Part shown: piece by piece, positions 46,481 to 56,448 of the stretch
How positions within the stretch are numbered: the first letter of the stretch is position 1
Layout of the letters: each line of letters opens with the position of its first letter
NCBI RefSeq assembly: GCF_003970795.1
Contig: NZ_RWKW01000043.1
Span: 20,403 to 84,402, forward strand
Length of the DNA stretch: 64,000 bases
DNA from: Aquibium carbonis
GTDB taxonomy: Bacteria > Pseudomonadota > Alphaproteobacteria > Rhizobiales > Rhizobiaceae
Reading direction: 5' to 3'
Program-made: the position numbers and the translations under genes
The notes under the pieces: generated by a model
The model's database searches: none
What the model saw: the letters and a program-made list of their open reading frames with translations, nothing else
What the model was told of the DNA's origin: nothing

Positions 46481-48856
46481 ATGAAGGCAGGCAGACATTT
46501 CGTGAGCGCCGTTTCGGCCCTCGCCCTATCGACCGGCTTGGTCGCGTCCGGCGCATTCGCCGTCCAGTTCGCCGCAGTGGTTGCGGCGCAGGCGGCAGTG
46601 GTCAGCAGCATCGACGTTCGGGGCAACCGCCGGGTCGACAACGCCACCATCCGTGAATATGTGGGCATCCAGCCCGGCCGCAATTTCGGTCCGTCCGACA
46701 TCGACGAAGGCGTCAAGCGCCTCTTCGGCACCGGGCTTTTCGCCGACGTGCGCATCAACCAGGTCGGATCGACCCTGGTCATCCAGGTGGATGAATATGC
46801 CATCGTCAACCAGGTGATCTTCCAGGGCAACCGCAAGATCAAGGACGCGAACCTTTCGCAGGCCGTCCAGCTGAAGCCTCGTGGCACTTATTCGGACTCC
46901 GCGCTCGAGGCGGACACGCAGTCCATTCGCCAGGCCTACAGCGCCATCGGCCGCGACGACGCGTCGGTCAGCGCCCGCACGATCGATCTCGGCGACAACC
47001 GCGTGAACGTGGTGTTCGAGATCAACGAGGGCGACCGCACCAAGATCGCCAACATCAACTTCGTCGGCAACAACGCCTTCAGCGCCCGGCGCCTGAAGGA
47101 GGTCATCTCGACCAAGTCGTCGAACGTGCTGTCCTTCCTGTTCCGCGACGACCTCTACAGCGAGGATCGCCTGCGCGCCGACGAGGAAGCCCTGCGCCGC
47201 TTCTACTACAACCGCGGCTATGCGGATTTCCGCGTCATCTCCTCCTATGCCGAGCTCGACGAGACCCGCAACGAATACACCGTTTCCTTCACCGTCGAGG
47301 AAGGCGATCGCTACACCTTCGGCAACGTCTCGATCGACAGCACGCTGGAGGGCGTCGACGAGGCGTCCCTGCGCTCGCTGGTCAAGACCAGCCCGGGCAA
47401 GGTGTACAGCGCCAAGGACGTCGAGGACACGATCATCGCCCTGACCGAGCGCGTCGTGGGCATGGGCTATGCCTTCGCCCAGGTGACGCCGCGCGGCGAC
47501 CGCGACTTCGAGAATCGCACGATCTCGGTGGCCTATGCGGTCGATCAGGGCGCGCGCACCTATATCGAGCGCATCGAGATCCGCGGCAATTCCCGCACCC
47601 GCGACTACGTGATCCGTCGCGAGTTCGACGTCAGCGAGGGCGACGCCTTCAACCAGGTGATGGTGCAGCGCGCCAAGCGCCGGCTCGAAAGCCTGAATTA
47701 CTTCACCTCGGTCAACGTCTCGACCGTACCGGGTTCGCAGCCAGACCAGGTCTACCTCGTCATCGACGTGGTCGAGAAGTCGACCGGCGAGTTCTCGATC
47801 GGCGCCGGCTATTCCACCGGCGACGAGACCCGGGGTACGGGCGGTGTTTCCGTCGAGGGTTCGGTCAGCGAGCGCAACTTCCTCGGCCGCGGCCAGTACA
47901 TCAAAGTGTCGGCCGGCGGCGGCAAGAATTCGCGCGACTATGGCCTGTCCTTCACCGAGCCGTATTTCCTCGGCCGGCGCATTTCGGCCGGCTTCGACGT
48001 GTTCCGTCGCACGCGCAATTCGACCTATTACGACACGGAAGAAACCGGCGCGACCGTTCGCCTGGGCCTGCCGATCACGCGGGCGCTGTCGACCCAGGTG
48101 GCCTACAACTACTCGGTTCAGGATTACTCCTACTCGAGCGATTGCGACGACAATGACGACGGCATTCTCGGGGACTGCCCCGGCGATATCGGTCAGGCTT
48201 ACGTCGATGCGATCGAACAGGGCAAATGGGTGAAGTCGTCGGTGAGCGGCACGCTGCTGTTCAACACGATCGACAACATGAACAACCCGCGCTCGGGCAT
48301 CTATGCGACCTTCACCGGCGAGTTCGCCGGCCTGGGCGGCGATGCGGAGTGGCTCAAGCTGACCGGTCGGGCGACCTACTACCACACCCTGCTCGCCGAG
48401 CAGGACGTGGTGGCGCTCCTCTCGGTGGGCGGTGGTCACATCGTCGAGACGGGCCGTGACCTGCGGCTGTTCGATTACTTCCAGAACACCAGCCGCATCA
48501 TCCGCGGTTTCGAATCGAGCGGCATCGGCCCCGTCGACTCGACCCGTCCTGAGGATCATCTCGGCGGCACGACCTACTTCAACGCCACGGCGGAGGTTCA
48601 GTTCCCGCTGCCGCTGCTGCCGGAGAGCCTCGGCCTGAAGGGCGCGGTCTTCGCCGACGCAGCCACGATCTACGGCAATTCGCTGCCGCAGGTACAGGCG
48701 GGTTCGGCCGACATGAACTGGCGCGCATCGATCGGCGCCTCGGTCCTGTGGGCTTCGCCCTTCGGCCCGCTGCGTGTCGACTACGCCGTTCCGGTCGTGA
48801 AGGAAGACACCGACGAGGTCCAGAACTTCAACATCGGCATTTCCACCCGCTTCTGA
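46481..48856 (+). CDS. bamA: Outer membrane protein assembly factor BamA
   Basis: 791 residues from ATG 46481. A signal peptide ([20 protein letters not shown], cleavage after VAAQAA) precedes five POTRA domains ([82 protein letters not shown]) and a C-terminal beta-barrel ending in an aromatic residue ([10 protein letters not shown]). It inserts outer-membrane proteins. The ATG at 46388 would add 31 residues before the signal peptide and is less likely. The 120-213 bases upstream are AT-rich and probably hold a promoter. Confidence 0.96.
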   Translation: MKAGRHFVSAVSALALSTGLVASGAFAVQFAAVVAAQAAVVSSIDVRGNRRVDNATIREYVGIQPGRNFGPSDIDEGVKRLFGTGLFADVRINQVGSTLVIQVDEYAIVNQVIFQGNRKIKDANLSQAVQLKPRGTYSDSALEADTQSIRQAYSAIGRDDASVSARTIDLGDNRVNVVFEINEGDRTKIANINFVGNNAFSARRLKEVISTKSSNVLSFLFRDDLYSEDRLRADEEALRRFYYNRGYADFRVISSYAELDETRNEYTVSFTVEEGDRYTFGNVSIDSTLEGVDEASLRSLVKTSPGKVYSAKDVEDTIIALTERVVGMGYAFAQVTPRGDRDFENRTISVAYAVDQGARTYIERIEIRGNSRTRDYVIRREFDVSEGDAFNQVMVQRAKRRLESLNYFTSVNVSTVPGSQPDQVYLVIDVVEKSTGEFSIGAGYSTGDETRGTGGVSVEGSVSERNFLGRGQYIKVSAGGGKNSRDYGLSFTEPYFLGRRISAGFDVFRRTRNSTYYDTEETGATVRLGLPITRALSTQVAYNYSVQDYSYSSDCDDNDDGILGDCPGDIGQAYVDAIEQGKWVKSSVSGTLLFNTIDNMNNPRSGIYATFTGEFAGLGGDAEWLKLTGRATYYHTLLAEQDVVALLSVGGGHIVETGRDLRLFDYFQNTSRIIRGFESSGIGPVDSTRPEDHLGGTTYFNATAEVQFPLPLLPESLGLKGAVFADAATIYGNSLPQVQAGSADMNWRASIGASVLWASPFGPLRVDYAVPVVKEDTDEVQNFNIGISTRF

Positions 48857-48869
48857 TCGGCGGGGCTCA

Positions 48870-48891
48870 CCGGGCGGGTCACCCCGCCCGG
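48870..48891 (+). terminator. Hairpin between bamA and lpxD
   Basis: CCGGGCGGG (48870-48878) and CCCGCCCGG (48883-48891) form a perfect 9-bp stem with a TCAC loop, 14 bases after the bamA stop. No T-run follows, so it may only attenuate readthrough into lpxD. Confidence 0.5.
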
Positions 48892-48918
48892 TTCGGGATT
48901 CAAGGATCCTTTCACAAG

Positions 48919-49980
48919 ATGGGTGATCCCGTTTTCTTCCCGCCGGCGCGGCGTCTGACCGTCGGCGAAGCGGCTGCCATGATTGGCGGCGCGCTGCGAA
49001 AGCCTTCCTCTGCCAGCATCGAGATCGATGGTCTCGCCGCCGCTGCTCAAGGCGGCGCCGGCAAGCTCGTCTTCGTCGACGGGCGCAAGAACGCGGCCCT
49101 TCTCGACCACCTCCTGGCCGCCGCCGTGCTGTGCCAGGAAGAACTCGCCGAGCGCGTGCCCGACGCGATCGCCGTCATCATCACGCGCAAGCCGGCTGCC
49201 GCCTTTGCCCGCATCGGCCGTGAGCTCTATCCGGAAGCGATCCGCAGCCTGCGGGTTGCCGCGCTCGGAACCGGCATAGCCGAAAGCGCGTCCGTGTCGC
49301 CCCACGCCACCATCGAGGAAGGCGCCAGCGTCGGCGCCGGCGTTGTGATCGGCGCGGGCGCCGAGATCGGCCGCGGCAGCGTGATCGCGCCGAACGCGGT
49401 GATCGGCGCCGATTGCCGGATCGGCCGCGACTGCTATGTCGGCCCAGGCGCCAGCGTCCTGGCCTCGCTGATCGGAAACCGCGTCACCATCCATGGCGGC
49501 GCACGACTCGGGCAGGACGGGTTCGGTTTTCACGCCGGCGCGGGCGGGCTGGAGAAGATCCCCCAGATCGGGCGCGTCGTGATCCAGGACGATGTCGAGA
49601 TCGGCGCCAACACCACGATTGATCGCGGCGCGCTCGACGACACGGTGGTGGGCGAGGGGACCAAGATCGACAATCTCGTCCAGATCGGCCACAACGTGCG
49701 CATCGGCAGGCATTGCGCGATTGCAGCGCAGGCCGGCATTTCAGGCTCGGTGACGATCGGAGACGGGGTGATGCTGGGCGGCAGGGCCGGAATCGCCGAC
49801 CACGTCACCATCGGCGACGGGGCACAGATTGCAGCCGGCAGCGGCTTGATGCATGACGTGCCGGCCGGCGAGCGCTGGGCCGGTTTTCCAGCCAAGGTGG
49901 CCACGGAATTCTTCCGTGAGGTCTATGCATTGAAGAAGCTTGCCGGAGACAGGAAGCGGAAGGGAGCGGCGAATGGCTGA
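48919..49980 (+). CDS. lpxD: UDP-3-O-(3-hydroxyacyl)glucosamine N-acyltransferase
   Basis: 353-residue left-handed beta-helix acyltransferase, third step of lipid A synthesis. An N-terminal uridine-binding domain precedes hexapeptide repeats ([25 protein letters not shown] in part) with the catalytic His region [19 protein letters not shown], and [22 protein letters not shown]. Start ATG 48919. It overlaps fabZ by 8 bases. Confidence 0.97.
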   Translation: MGDPVFFPPARRLTVGEAAAMIGGALRKPSSASIEIDGLAAAAQGGAGKLVFVDGRKNAALLDHLLAAAVLCQEELAERVPDAIAVIITRKPAAAFARIGRELYPEAIRSLRVAALGTGIAESASVSPHATIEEGASVGAGVVIGAGAEIGRGSVIAPNAVIGADCRIGRDCYVGPGASVLASLIGNRVTIHGGARLGQDGFGFHAGAGGLEKIPQIGRVVIQDDVEIGANTTIDRGALDDTVVGEGTKIDNLVQIGHNVRIGRHCAIAAQAGISGSVTIGDGVMLGGRAGIADHVTIGDGAQIAAGSGLMHDVPAGERWAGFPAKVATEFFREVYALKKLAGDRKRKGAANG

Positions 49981-50443
49981 GGGTGGCGGACAAACACTGG
50001 AAGCAGTCGACATCGTCGGGCTCCTGAAGCTCCTTCCGCATCGCTATCCATTCCTGCTGGTCGATCGGCTGGTGGAGATCGACGGCAATGATTCGGCGGT
50101 CGGCATCAAGAACGTCTCGATGAACGAGCCGCACTTCCAGGGACATTTTCCGGGTCATCCGGTGATGCCGGGCGTGCTGATCGTGGAAGCCATGGCCCAG
50201 ACGGCCGGCGCCATCTGCATCCGCAAGAGCGGCATGGAGACGCCGAGCCTCGTCTACTTCATGGCGATCGACGGCGCGAAGTTCCGCAAGCCGGTGACGC
50301 CGGGCGACCAGTTGCGCATTCACGTGAAGAAGCTGAAGGATCGCGGCGGCATCTTCCGCTACGCCTGCGAGGCGCGCGTCGACGGCGTCAAGGTGGCCGA
50401 GGCGCAACTGACCGCGATGATGACGCCCAAGCAGCCCGGCTGA
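49973..50443 (+). CDS. fabZ: 3-hydroxyacyl-[acyl-carrier-protein] dehydratase FabZ
   Basis: 156-residue hot-dog-fold dehydratase supplying acyl-ACP for membranes and lipid [20 protein letters not shown] and the catalytic [23 protein letters not shown] split as His and Glu are intact. Start ATG 49973 overlaps the lpxD stop. lpxA follows by 8 bases. Confidence 0.98.
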   Translation: MAEGGGQTLEAVDIVGLLKLLPHRYPFLLVDRLVEIDGNDSAVGIKNVSMNEPHFQGHFPGHPVMPGVLIVEAMAQTAGAICIRKSGMETPSLVYFMAIDGAKFRKPVTPGDQLRIHVKKLKDRGGIFRYACEARVDGVKVAEAQLTAMMTPKQPG

Positions 50444-50451
50444 TCGCGTCG

Positions 50452-51282
50452 ATGAGCCAGACCCACATTCATCCGTCGGCCGTGGTCGAGCACGGTGCGC
50501 GCATCGGGCAGGGCGTGCGGATCGGCCCGCTGTGCCATATCGGCCCGGACGTCACCCTGGGCGACGGCGTCGAACTGGTCGGGCATGTCAGCGTGATCGG
50601 GGTGACGACCATTGGTGACGGCACGACGGTGTATCCGCACGCGGTTCTGGGCGGGCCGCCGCAGGACCTGAAGCACAAGGGCGGCCGCACGACCCTGACC
50701 GTGGGCCGCAACTGCACCATCCGCGAATATGTGACGATGCACACCGGCACCGACAGTGGCCGCGGCGCGACGGTGGTCGGCGACAATGGCTTCTTTCTGG
50801 TGGCGGCGCACGTGGCGCATGACTGCATCGTCGGCGACAACGTGACGATGACCAACCAGGCCACGCTCGGAGGCCATTGCGAGGTGGGCGACCACGTCAT
50901 CATCGGCGGGCTGACGGCCGTGCACCAGAACGTGCGCATCGGGCGTCGCGCTTTTCTGGGCGGATGCTCCGCCATCGTGGGGGACGTCATCCCCTTCGCC
51001 ATGGCGGTGGGCAACCGGGCGCGGTTGCAAGGCTTCAACCTCGTCGGCATGCGCCGTGCCGGCATGGCGCGTGCGCAGGTTCTGACCATGCGGGAGGCCT
51101 ATCGGCGGATATTCGATCCCCGGCAGCCGGTGGCGCGGAATCTCGAAGCCGTCGCGGTCGACTATGCGGATGCGCCCGAGGTGATGGAGATCGTCGATTT
51201 CATGACCAAGCGCGGCAAGCGGCATATGTGCGTGCCGCCTTACGCCGACGCCGGAGAGCCCGGCGATGGCAGCGACGGCTGA
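50452..51282 (+). CDS. lpxA: Acyl-ACP--UDP-N-acetylglucosamine O-acyltransferase
   Basis: 276-residue beta-helix enzyme, first committed step of lipid A synthesis. Hexapeptide repeats (HIHPSAVVEHGARIGQGVRI), catalytic His in AAHVAHDCIVGDN and the C-terminal helical domain with GMRRAGMARAQVLTMREAYR are present. It overlaps lpxI by 17 bases. Confidence 0.98.
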   Translation: MSQTHIHPSAVVEHGARIGQGVRIGPLCHIGPDVTLGDGVELVGHVSVIGVTTIGDGTTVYPHAVLGGPPQDLKHKGGRTTLTVGRNCTIREYVTMHTGTDSGRGATVVGDNGFFLVAAHVAHDCIVGDNVTMTNQATLGGHCEVGDHVIIGGLTAVHQNVRIGRRAFLGGCSAIVGDVIPFAMAVGNRARLQGFNLVGMRRAGMARAQVLTMREAYRRIFDPRQPVARNLEAVAVDYADAPEVMEIVDFMTKRGKRHMCVPPYADAGEPGDGSDG

Positions 51283-52147
51283 TCCCGCCCTTTCGACGAG
51301 CCTGACTCCGTCCGATCGCGTCGCGGTGATCGCCGGGGGTGGCGAACTGCCGCGCGAACTGGTTCGCGGCCTCACAGCGGCAGGCCATGCGCCCTTCGTC
51401 GTCATCGTCGGCGACGAGGATCCGAGCGGCCTGACCGGCGGCGAATACACGGTGCTGCATGTCGAGGAATATGGCCGGCTGTTGCCGGTGCTGCGTGCTG
51501 CCCGCGCCACCCATGTGGTGATGGCGGGCAGCGTGTCGCGTCGCCCCCGGCTGCGCGCCATCCGCTTCAGCGTCGGCCTTCTGAAACTGCTGCCGCAGAT
51601 CGTCTGGGCGCTCGGCCGCGGCGACGACGCGCTGCTGCGGACGATCGTCGGCCACATCGAGGCGGCGGGCATGAAGGTGCTCGGCTCGCACCAGATCCTG
51701 CCCGACCTCCTGGCCGACAAGGGCGCCCTGACGCGGGTGAGGCCTTCCGCATCCATCCAGCCCGGCATCGCGGCGGCGTTTCAGGCGGCGCGCGCCATCG
51801 GGGCGCTCGACATCGGCCAGGCGGCGGTCGCGGTGGGGCGCCGGGTCGTGGCGCTGGAGGGCGTGGAGGGCACCGCCGCCATGCTGGCACGCGTCGGCGA
51901 CCTGCGCGCCTCGGGTCGAATCTCGATGGCGGGCGGCGTGCTGGTGAAATGCGCCAAGCCGGGGCAGGAACTGCGCGCCGACCTGCCGACCATCGGTCCG
52001 GACACGGTCGTCGATGCGCACGCCGCCGGCCTGTCGGGTATCGCCGTCGAGGCCGGGCGGACCATCATCCTGCGGCAGGGCGATGTCGTCGAAAACGCCG
52101 ACCGGCTGGGCCTCTTCGTGGTCGGCCTCGACGGGAGCGGCCGATGA
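51266..52147 (+). CDS. lpxI: UDP-2,3-diacylglucosamine diphosphatase LpxI
   Basis: 293 residues of the LpxI (DUF1009) type that replaces LpxH in many alphaproteobacteria, hydrolysing UDP-2,3-diacylglucosamine. VAVIAGGGELPRELVRG, HVVMAGSVSRRPRLRAI, GDDALLRTIVGHIEAAG and the C-terminal DLPTIGPDTVVDAHAAGLSG with EAGRTIILRQ are typical. It sits between lpxA and lpxB as the pathway predicts. Confidence 0.95.
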   Translation: MAATADPALSTSLTPSDRVAVIAGGGELPRELVRGLTAAGHAPFVVIVGDEDPSGLTGGEYTVLHVEEYGRLLPVLRAARATHVVMAGSVSRRPRLRAIRFSVGLLKLLPQIVWALGRGDDALLRTIVGHIEAAGMKVLGSHQILPDLLADKGALTRVRPSASIQPGIAAAFQAARAIGALDIGQAAVAVGRRVVALEGVEGTAAMLARVGDLRASGRISMAGGVLVKCAKPGQELRADLPTIGPDTVVDAHAAGLSGIAVEAGRTIILRQGDVVENADRLGLFVVGLDGSGR

Positions 52148-53319
52148 CGGCTGGACCGCTTCGCATCGCGATCGTGGCCGGCGAGGAATCCGGCGACCTT
52201 CTCGGCGCCGATCTCGTCGCGGCGCTGCAGGCCGCGACCGGCCGCAAGGTCGAACTGGTCGGCGTGGGCGGGCCGCATCTTCAGGCGCTGGGGCTGAGAA
52301 CGCTGTTCGACCCGGGCGAGATCGCGTTGATGGGCGTGGCGGCCGTGGTGGCGCGGCTGCCGCGGCTGGTTCGCCGCATCGGGCAGACCGCGGCCGCCAT
52401 CGTCGCGGCCGACCCGGACTGTCTGATCACGATCGACGTGCCGGATTTCAGCCTGCGCGTCGCAAAGAAGGTGCATGACGCGGCGCAAGGAATGCCGAAG
52501 GTGCACTATGTCTGCCCGAGCGTCTGGGCCTGGCGACCGGCGCGCGCCGAGCGCATGGCCGCCTTCATCGACCATGTCCTGTGTCTCCTGCCGTTCGAAA
52601 CGGCAGAACTGGCCCGGATGAAGGGTCCGGCGGGCACCTATGTCGGCCATCGCCTCGCCCATGAACCGCGCCTGATCGCGGCGGCAGACCGCCAGCGGAC
52701 AAGGCCGCCGCGCCGGCCCGGCGAGCCCGCCACGCTGCTCGTCCTGCCCGGCTCGCGCCGGGGCGAGGTCTCGCGGCTGATCGAGCCCTTTCGCGCGACC
52801 GTCGACATTCTGGCGGCGCGCGGCACGCCCGCTCGCATCCTGATGCCGACCGTGCCGCATGTCGAGGCGATGGTGCGCGCCGGAACCGCGGACTGGTCGG
52901 TGAAGCCGGACATCCTCACGACGGTGGACGAGAAGTATCGCGCCTTCGGCGAGGCGGATGCGGCGCTGGCCGCGTCGGGCACCGTGACGCTGGAACTGGC
53001 GCTCGGCCGGGTGCCGACGCTTGCCTGCTACAAGGCCGACGCGCTGATGCGGGCCGTCTATCCGATGATCGGCATCTGGACGGCGTCGCTGCCGAACCTC
53101 GTCGCCGACAGCCCGGTCGTGCCGGAGTTCTACGACCATTTCGTCAGGCCGGCCATGATCGCCAGGCATCTCGAGCTTCTTTTGGCCGAAACGCCGGCGC
53201 GCGCTGGTCAGCTCGCCGGTTTCGACCGGATCATCGACGCGATGGCGACCGACCGGCCGTCGGGCGTCATCGCCGCCGAGGCCGTGCTCGCCACGATCGA
53301 CCGCCGCCGAAACGGCTGA
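52144..53319 (+). CDS. lpxB: Lipid-A-disaccharide synthase
   Basis: 391-residue GT19 glycosyltransferase condensing lipid X with UDP-2,3-diacylglucosamine. IAIVAGEESGDLLGADL, CLITIDVPDFSLRVAKK, VHYVCPSVWAWRPARAERM, LLVLPGSRRGEVSRLI and AASGTVTLELALGRVP are diagnostic. Start ATG 52144 overlaps the lpxI stop. It closes the envelope block and is convergent with gltA. Confidence 0.97.
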   Translation: MTAGPLRIAIVAGEESGDLLGADLVAALQAATGRKVELVGVGGPHLQALGLRTLFDPGEIALMGVAAVVARLPRLVRRIGQTAAAIVAADPDCLITIDVPDFSLRVAKKVHDAAQGMPKVHYVCPSVWAWRPARAERMAAFIDHVLCLLPFETAELARMKGPAGTYVGHRLAHEPRLIAAADRQRTRPPRRPGEPATLLVLPGSRRGEVSRLIEPFRATVDILAARGTPARILMPTVPHVEAMVRAGTADWSVKPDILTTVDEKYRAFGEADAALAASGTVTLELALGRVPTLACYKADALMRAVYPMIGIWTASLPNLVADSPVVPEFYDHFVRPAMIARHLELLLAETPARAGQLAGFDRIIDAMATDRPSGVIAAEAVLATIDRRRNG

Positions 53320-53330
53320 CGGCGCCCAAG

Positions 53331-53346
53331 GGCGCCGCCGAATGCC
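53331..53346. terminator. Hairpin between convergent lpxB and gltA
   Basis: GGCGCC CAAG GGCGCC (53331-53346) is a symmetrical stem placed 11 bases after the lpxB stop and 36 bases past the gltA stop, so it could serve both. No T-run is present, so confidence is modest. Confidence 0.4.
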
Positions 53347-53382
53347 GACAGATCGGTTTGCCGCGCGCCAGCGCGCGTCGCC

Positions 53383-54672
53383 TCAGCGCTTGGCGATGGG
53401 CGTGTAGTCGCGGGCCGGGGCGCCGGTGTAGAGCTGGCGCGGGCGGCCGATCTTCTGGTGCGGATCCTCGATCATTTCCTTCCACTGCGCGACCCAGCCG
53501 ACGGTGCGGGCGACGGCGAACAGAACGGTGAACATGGTGGTCGGGAAACCGAGCGCCTTCAGCGTGATGCCGGAGTAGAAGTCGATGTTGGGATAGAGCT
53601 TCTTCTCGATGAAATACTCGTCCGTGAGGGCGATCCGCTCCAGTTCCATCGCCACGTCGAGCAGCGGATCGTCCTTGATGCCGAGCTCGCCCAGCACCTC
53701 ATGCGTGGTCTTCTGCATGATCTTGGCGCGCGGATCGTAGTTCTTGTAGACGCGGTGGCCAAAGCCCATCAGGCGGAACGGGTCGTTCTTGTCCTTGGCG
53801 CGGGCGATGTATTCGGGAATACGATCGACCGAGCCGATCTCGGACAGCATGTTGAGGGCCGCCTCGTTGGCGCCGCCATGGGCCGGGCCCCACAGGCAGG
53901 CGATGCCGGCGGCGATGCAGGCGAACGGGTTGGCGCCCGACGATCCGGCGAGACGGACGGTCGAGGTGGACGCGTTCTGCTCGTGGTCGGCGTGGAGGAT
54001 GAAGATGCGGTCCATCGCACGGGCGAGCACCGGATTGACCTTGTACTCCTCGCACGGCACGGCGAAGCACATGTTGAGGAAGTTGGCCGCGTAGTCGAGA
54101 TCGTTCTTCGGGTAAACGAAGGGCTGGCCGATGTGGTACTTGTAGGCCATCGCCGCGATCGTCGGGGTCTTGGCGATCAGCCGCATGGACGCGACCATGC
54201 GCTGGTAGGGATCGGAGATGTCGGTCGAGTCGTGGTAGAAGGCGGAGAGCGCGCCGACCACGCCGCACATGACCGCCATCGGGTGCGCATCGCGACGGAA
54301 GCCGGTGAAGAAGCGCGACATCTGCTCGTGCACCATCGTGTGGCGCGTCACGCGATAGTCGAAATCTTCCTTCTGCGACTTGGTGGGAAGCTCGCCGTAG
54401 AGCAGGACGTAACAGACCTCGAGGAAGTCGCCATGCTCGGCGAGCTGCTCGATCGGATAGCCACGATGAAGGAGGACGCCTTCGTCGCCATCGATGAAGG
54501 TGATCTCGGATTCGCAACTCGCGGTGGAGGTGAACCCCGGATCATAGGTGAAGGCGCCGGTCTGCGCGTAGAGCTTGCCGATGTCGATGACGTCGGGACC
54601 GATGGAGCCCTTTCGGACGCTCAGATCGATCGCCTTGCCGCCAAAATCGAGTTTTGCGGTTGATGCGGTCAT
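53383..54672 (-). CDS. gltA: Citrate synthase
   Basis: 429-residue type II citrate synthase condensing oxaloacetate and acetyl-CoA. Catalytic regions [19 protein letters not shown] in part (His), [16 protein letters not shown] (His) and [18 protein letters not shown] (His, Asp) are intact, with [20 protein letters not shown] near the N-terminus. Start ATG 54672 is preferred because a GGAG sits 7 bases before it; an ATG five codons upstream would place that GGAG inside the gene. Confidence 0.97.
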   Translation of the reverse strand: MTASTAKLDFGGKAIDLSVRKGSIGPDVIDIGKLYAQTGAFTYDPGFTSTASCESEITFIDGDEGVLLHRGYPIEQLAEHGDFLEVCYVLLYGELPTKSQKEDFDYRVTRHTMVHEQMSRFFTGFRRDAHPMAVMCGVVGALSAFYHDSTDISDPYQRMVASMRLIAKTPTIAAMAYKYHIGQPFVYPKNDLDYAANFLNMCFAVPCEEYKVNPVLARAMDRIFILHADHEQNASTSTVRLAGSSGANPFACIAAGIACLWGPAHGGANEAALNMLSEIGSVDRIPEYIARAKDKNDPFRLMGFGHRVYKNYDPRAKIMQKTTHEVLGELGIKDDPLLDVAMELERIALTDEYFIEKKLYPNIDFYSGITLKALGFPTTMFTVLFAVARTVGWVAQWKEMIEDPHQKIGRPRQLYTGAPARDYTPIAKR

Positions 54673-54745
54673 CGCGGACTCCTTCATCGATATGATGTTG
54701 TATGGGGGGCGTCGCGACGGGAAATCGCGAGCAAGATCGGCGTTG

Positions 54746-54774
54746 TAGCTATCCTATTTCCCCTTCGATGCCAA
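54746..54774 (-). promoter_or_regulatory. Predicted promoter of gltA
   Basis: On the minus strand, TTGGCA (54774-54769) and TAGCTA (54751-54746) are spaced exactly 17 bases apart, about 75 bases upstream of the gltA start. The whole gltX-gltA gap has no gene. Confidence 0.5.
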
Positions 54775-54876
54775 GTTGCGGCACGGGGATTGTTGCGTTG
54801 CACCAGTGCCCGGCGCGCCTCCCGATGGGCATCGGTCGATTGGATCGATTTAGATGACCGCGAACGCACGCAAGCT

Positions 54877-56298
54877 TCAGAGAAGGTCGTCGATGCGGCC
54901 GAGGCTTTCGTCGCGGCCGAGCACCGCCAGCACGTCGAAAACGCCCGGAGAGGTAGCCCGACCCGTCAATGATGCGCGCAGAGGCTGCGCGACCGCGCCG
55001 AGCTTGACGCCGGTGGCGGCGACATGGGCCCTGATGGCCGCTTCGGTCGATGCGGCGGTCCAATCGCCCTCTATGGCGGCCAGAGCCTCGCGGGCGCCGG
55101 CCAGGATGGCACGGGGGGGCGCGCCGACGAGCTGGGTGGCCTTTTCGTCGAGCGCCAGCGGACGTTGCGCGAACAGGTAGCCGGCGCTGTCGGCCAGCTC
55201 GACCAGCGTCTTGGCCCGCTCCTTCAGGCCGGGCATGGCCGACAGCAGCATCGCGCTCCGCTTCTCGTCGAGCTTGTCGAGCAGGGCCGGCCCGCCGTCG
55301 AGATAGGGCAGGGTGTCGACCAGAATGTCGAGCAACTCGGCATCCGGCGTGTTGCGCATGTGGACGCCGTTCAGCGCCTCGAGCTTCTGGAAATCGAAGC
55401 GGGCCGCGCCCTTGTTGACGTCCTCGATCTCGAACCAGGAAACCATGTCGGCGGTCGACATGATCTCGTCGTCGCCATGGCTCCAGCCAAGACGGGCGAG
55501 ATAGTTGCGCAGCGCGGCCGGCAGGTAGCCCATGGCGCGATAGGCCTCCACGCCGAGCGCGCCATGCCGCTTCGACAGCTTGGCGCCGTCCGCCCCATGG
55601 ATCAGCGGAATGTGCGCCATCACCGGCACGTCCCAGCCCATCGCCTTGTAGATGATGGTCTGGCGCGCGGCATTGGTCAGGTGATCGTCGCCGCGGATGA
55701 TGTGGGTGACCCCCATGTCGTGGTCGTCCACGACCACCGCGTGCATGTAGGTGGGGATCCCGTCGGAACGCAGGATGATGAAATCGTCGAGATCCTTGTT
55801 GGGGAAGCGAACGTCGCCCTGGACCTTGTCGTACACGACGGTCTCGCCTTCGCGCGGCGCCTTGATGCGGATCACCGGTTTCACGCCGGCCGGCGCTTCG
55901 GCGGCATCGCGGTCGCGCCAGGTGCCGTCATAGCGCGGCGGGCGGCCCTCGGCGCGCGCCGTTTCGCGCATGGCGTCCAGCTCCTGCGGTGTCTCGTAGG
56001 CATAATAGGCCTGGCCCATGCGCACGAGTTCCTCGGCCACCTCGCGATGGCGCTCGGCGCGGCCGAACTGGGAAATCGGCTCGCCGTCCCAGCGCAGGCC
56101 GAGCCAGGCCAGGCCATCGAGGATGGCTGCGGTCGCGGCATCGGTGGAACGTTCCCGGTCGGTGTCCTCGATGCGCAGAAGCATCTTGCCGCCGGTGTGC
56201 TGCGCGTAGAGCCAGTTGAACAGCGCGGTGCGCGCGCCGCCGATGTGCAGGTAGCCGGTGGGCGAGGGCGCGAAGCGCGTGACGACGGGTGCGGACAT
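54877..56298 (-). CDS. gltX: Glutamate--tRNA ligase
   Basis: 473-residue class I aminoacyl-tRNA synthetase. HIGH-type motif [20 protein letters not shown] in part and KMSKS-type [13 protein letters not shown] are intact. The true N-terminus [20 protein letters not shown] fixes the ATG at 56298; the frame stays open to 57117 upstream but those residues are shadow. It is divergent from comEC across 150 bases. Confidence 0.97.
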   Translation of the reverse strand: MSAPVVTRFAPSPTGYLHIGGARTALFNWLYAQHTGGKMLLRIEDTDRERSTDAATAAILDGLAWLGLRWDGEPISQFGRAERHREVAEELVRMGQAYYAYETPQELDAMRETARAEGRPPRYDGTWRDRDAAEAPAGVKPVIRIKAPREGETVVYDKVQGDVRFPNKDLDDFIILRSDGIPTYMHAVVVDDHDMGVTHIIRGDDHLTNAARQTIIYKAMGWDVPVMAHIPLIHGADGAKLSKRHGALGVEAYRAMGYLPAALRNYLARLGWSHGDDEIMSTADMVSWFEIEDVNKGAARFDFQKLEALNGVHMRNTPDAELLDILVDTLPYLDGGPALLDKLDEKRSAMLLSAMPGLKERAKTLVELADSAGYLFAQRPLALDEKATQLVGAPPRAILAGAREALAAIEGDWTAASTEAAIRAHVAATGVKLGAVAQPLRASLTGRATSPGVFDVLAVLGRDESLGRIDDLL

Positions 56299-56448
56299 GG
56301 CGGTTCCAGGAGAAGGGCGCGCACGCAATTGCTGCATCGTCGCGCGGGTGTTTTGGGTCGCGTTCATGTAGCATAGGTTCGACCGGGCGCAAGCTTTTCG
56401 GGGACGCGAGGGGTTTGGGGCCTCCGGGACGGGGCGGGGACAGGGCCG

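Noticed and set aside
46526..48559. 677-codon minus-strand frame across bamA
   Set aside because: Antisense shadow of a clear bamA; the residue composition is not protein-like.
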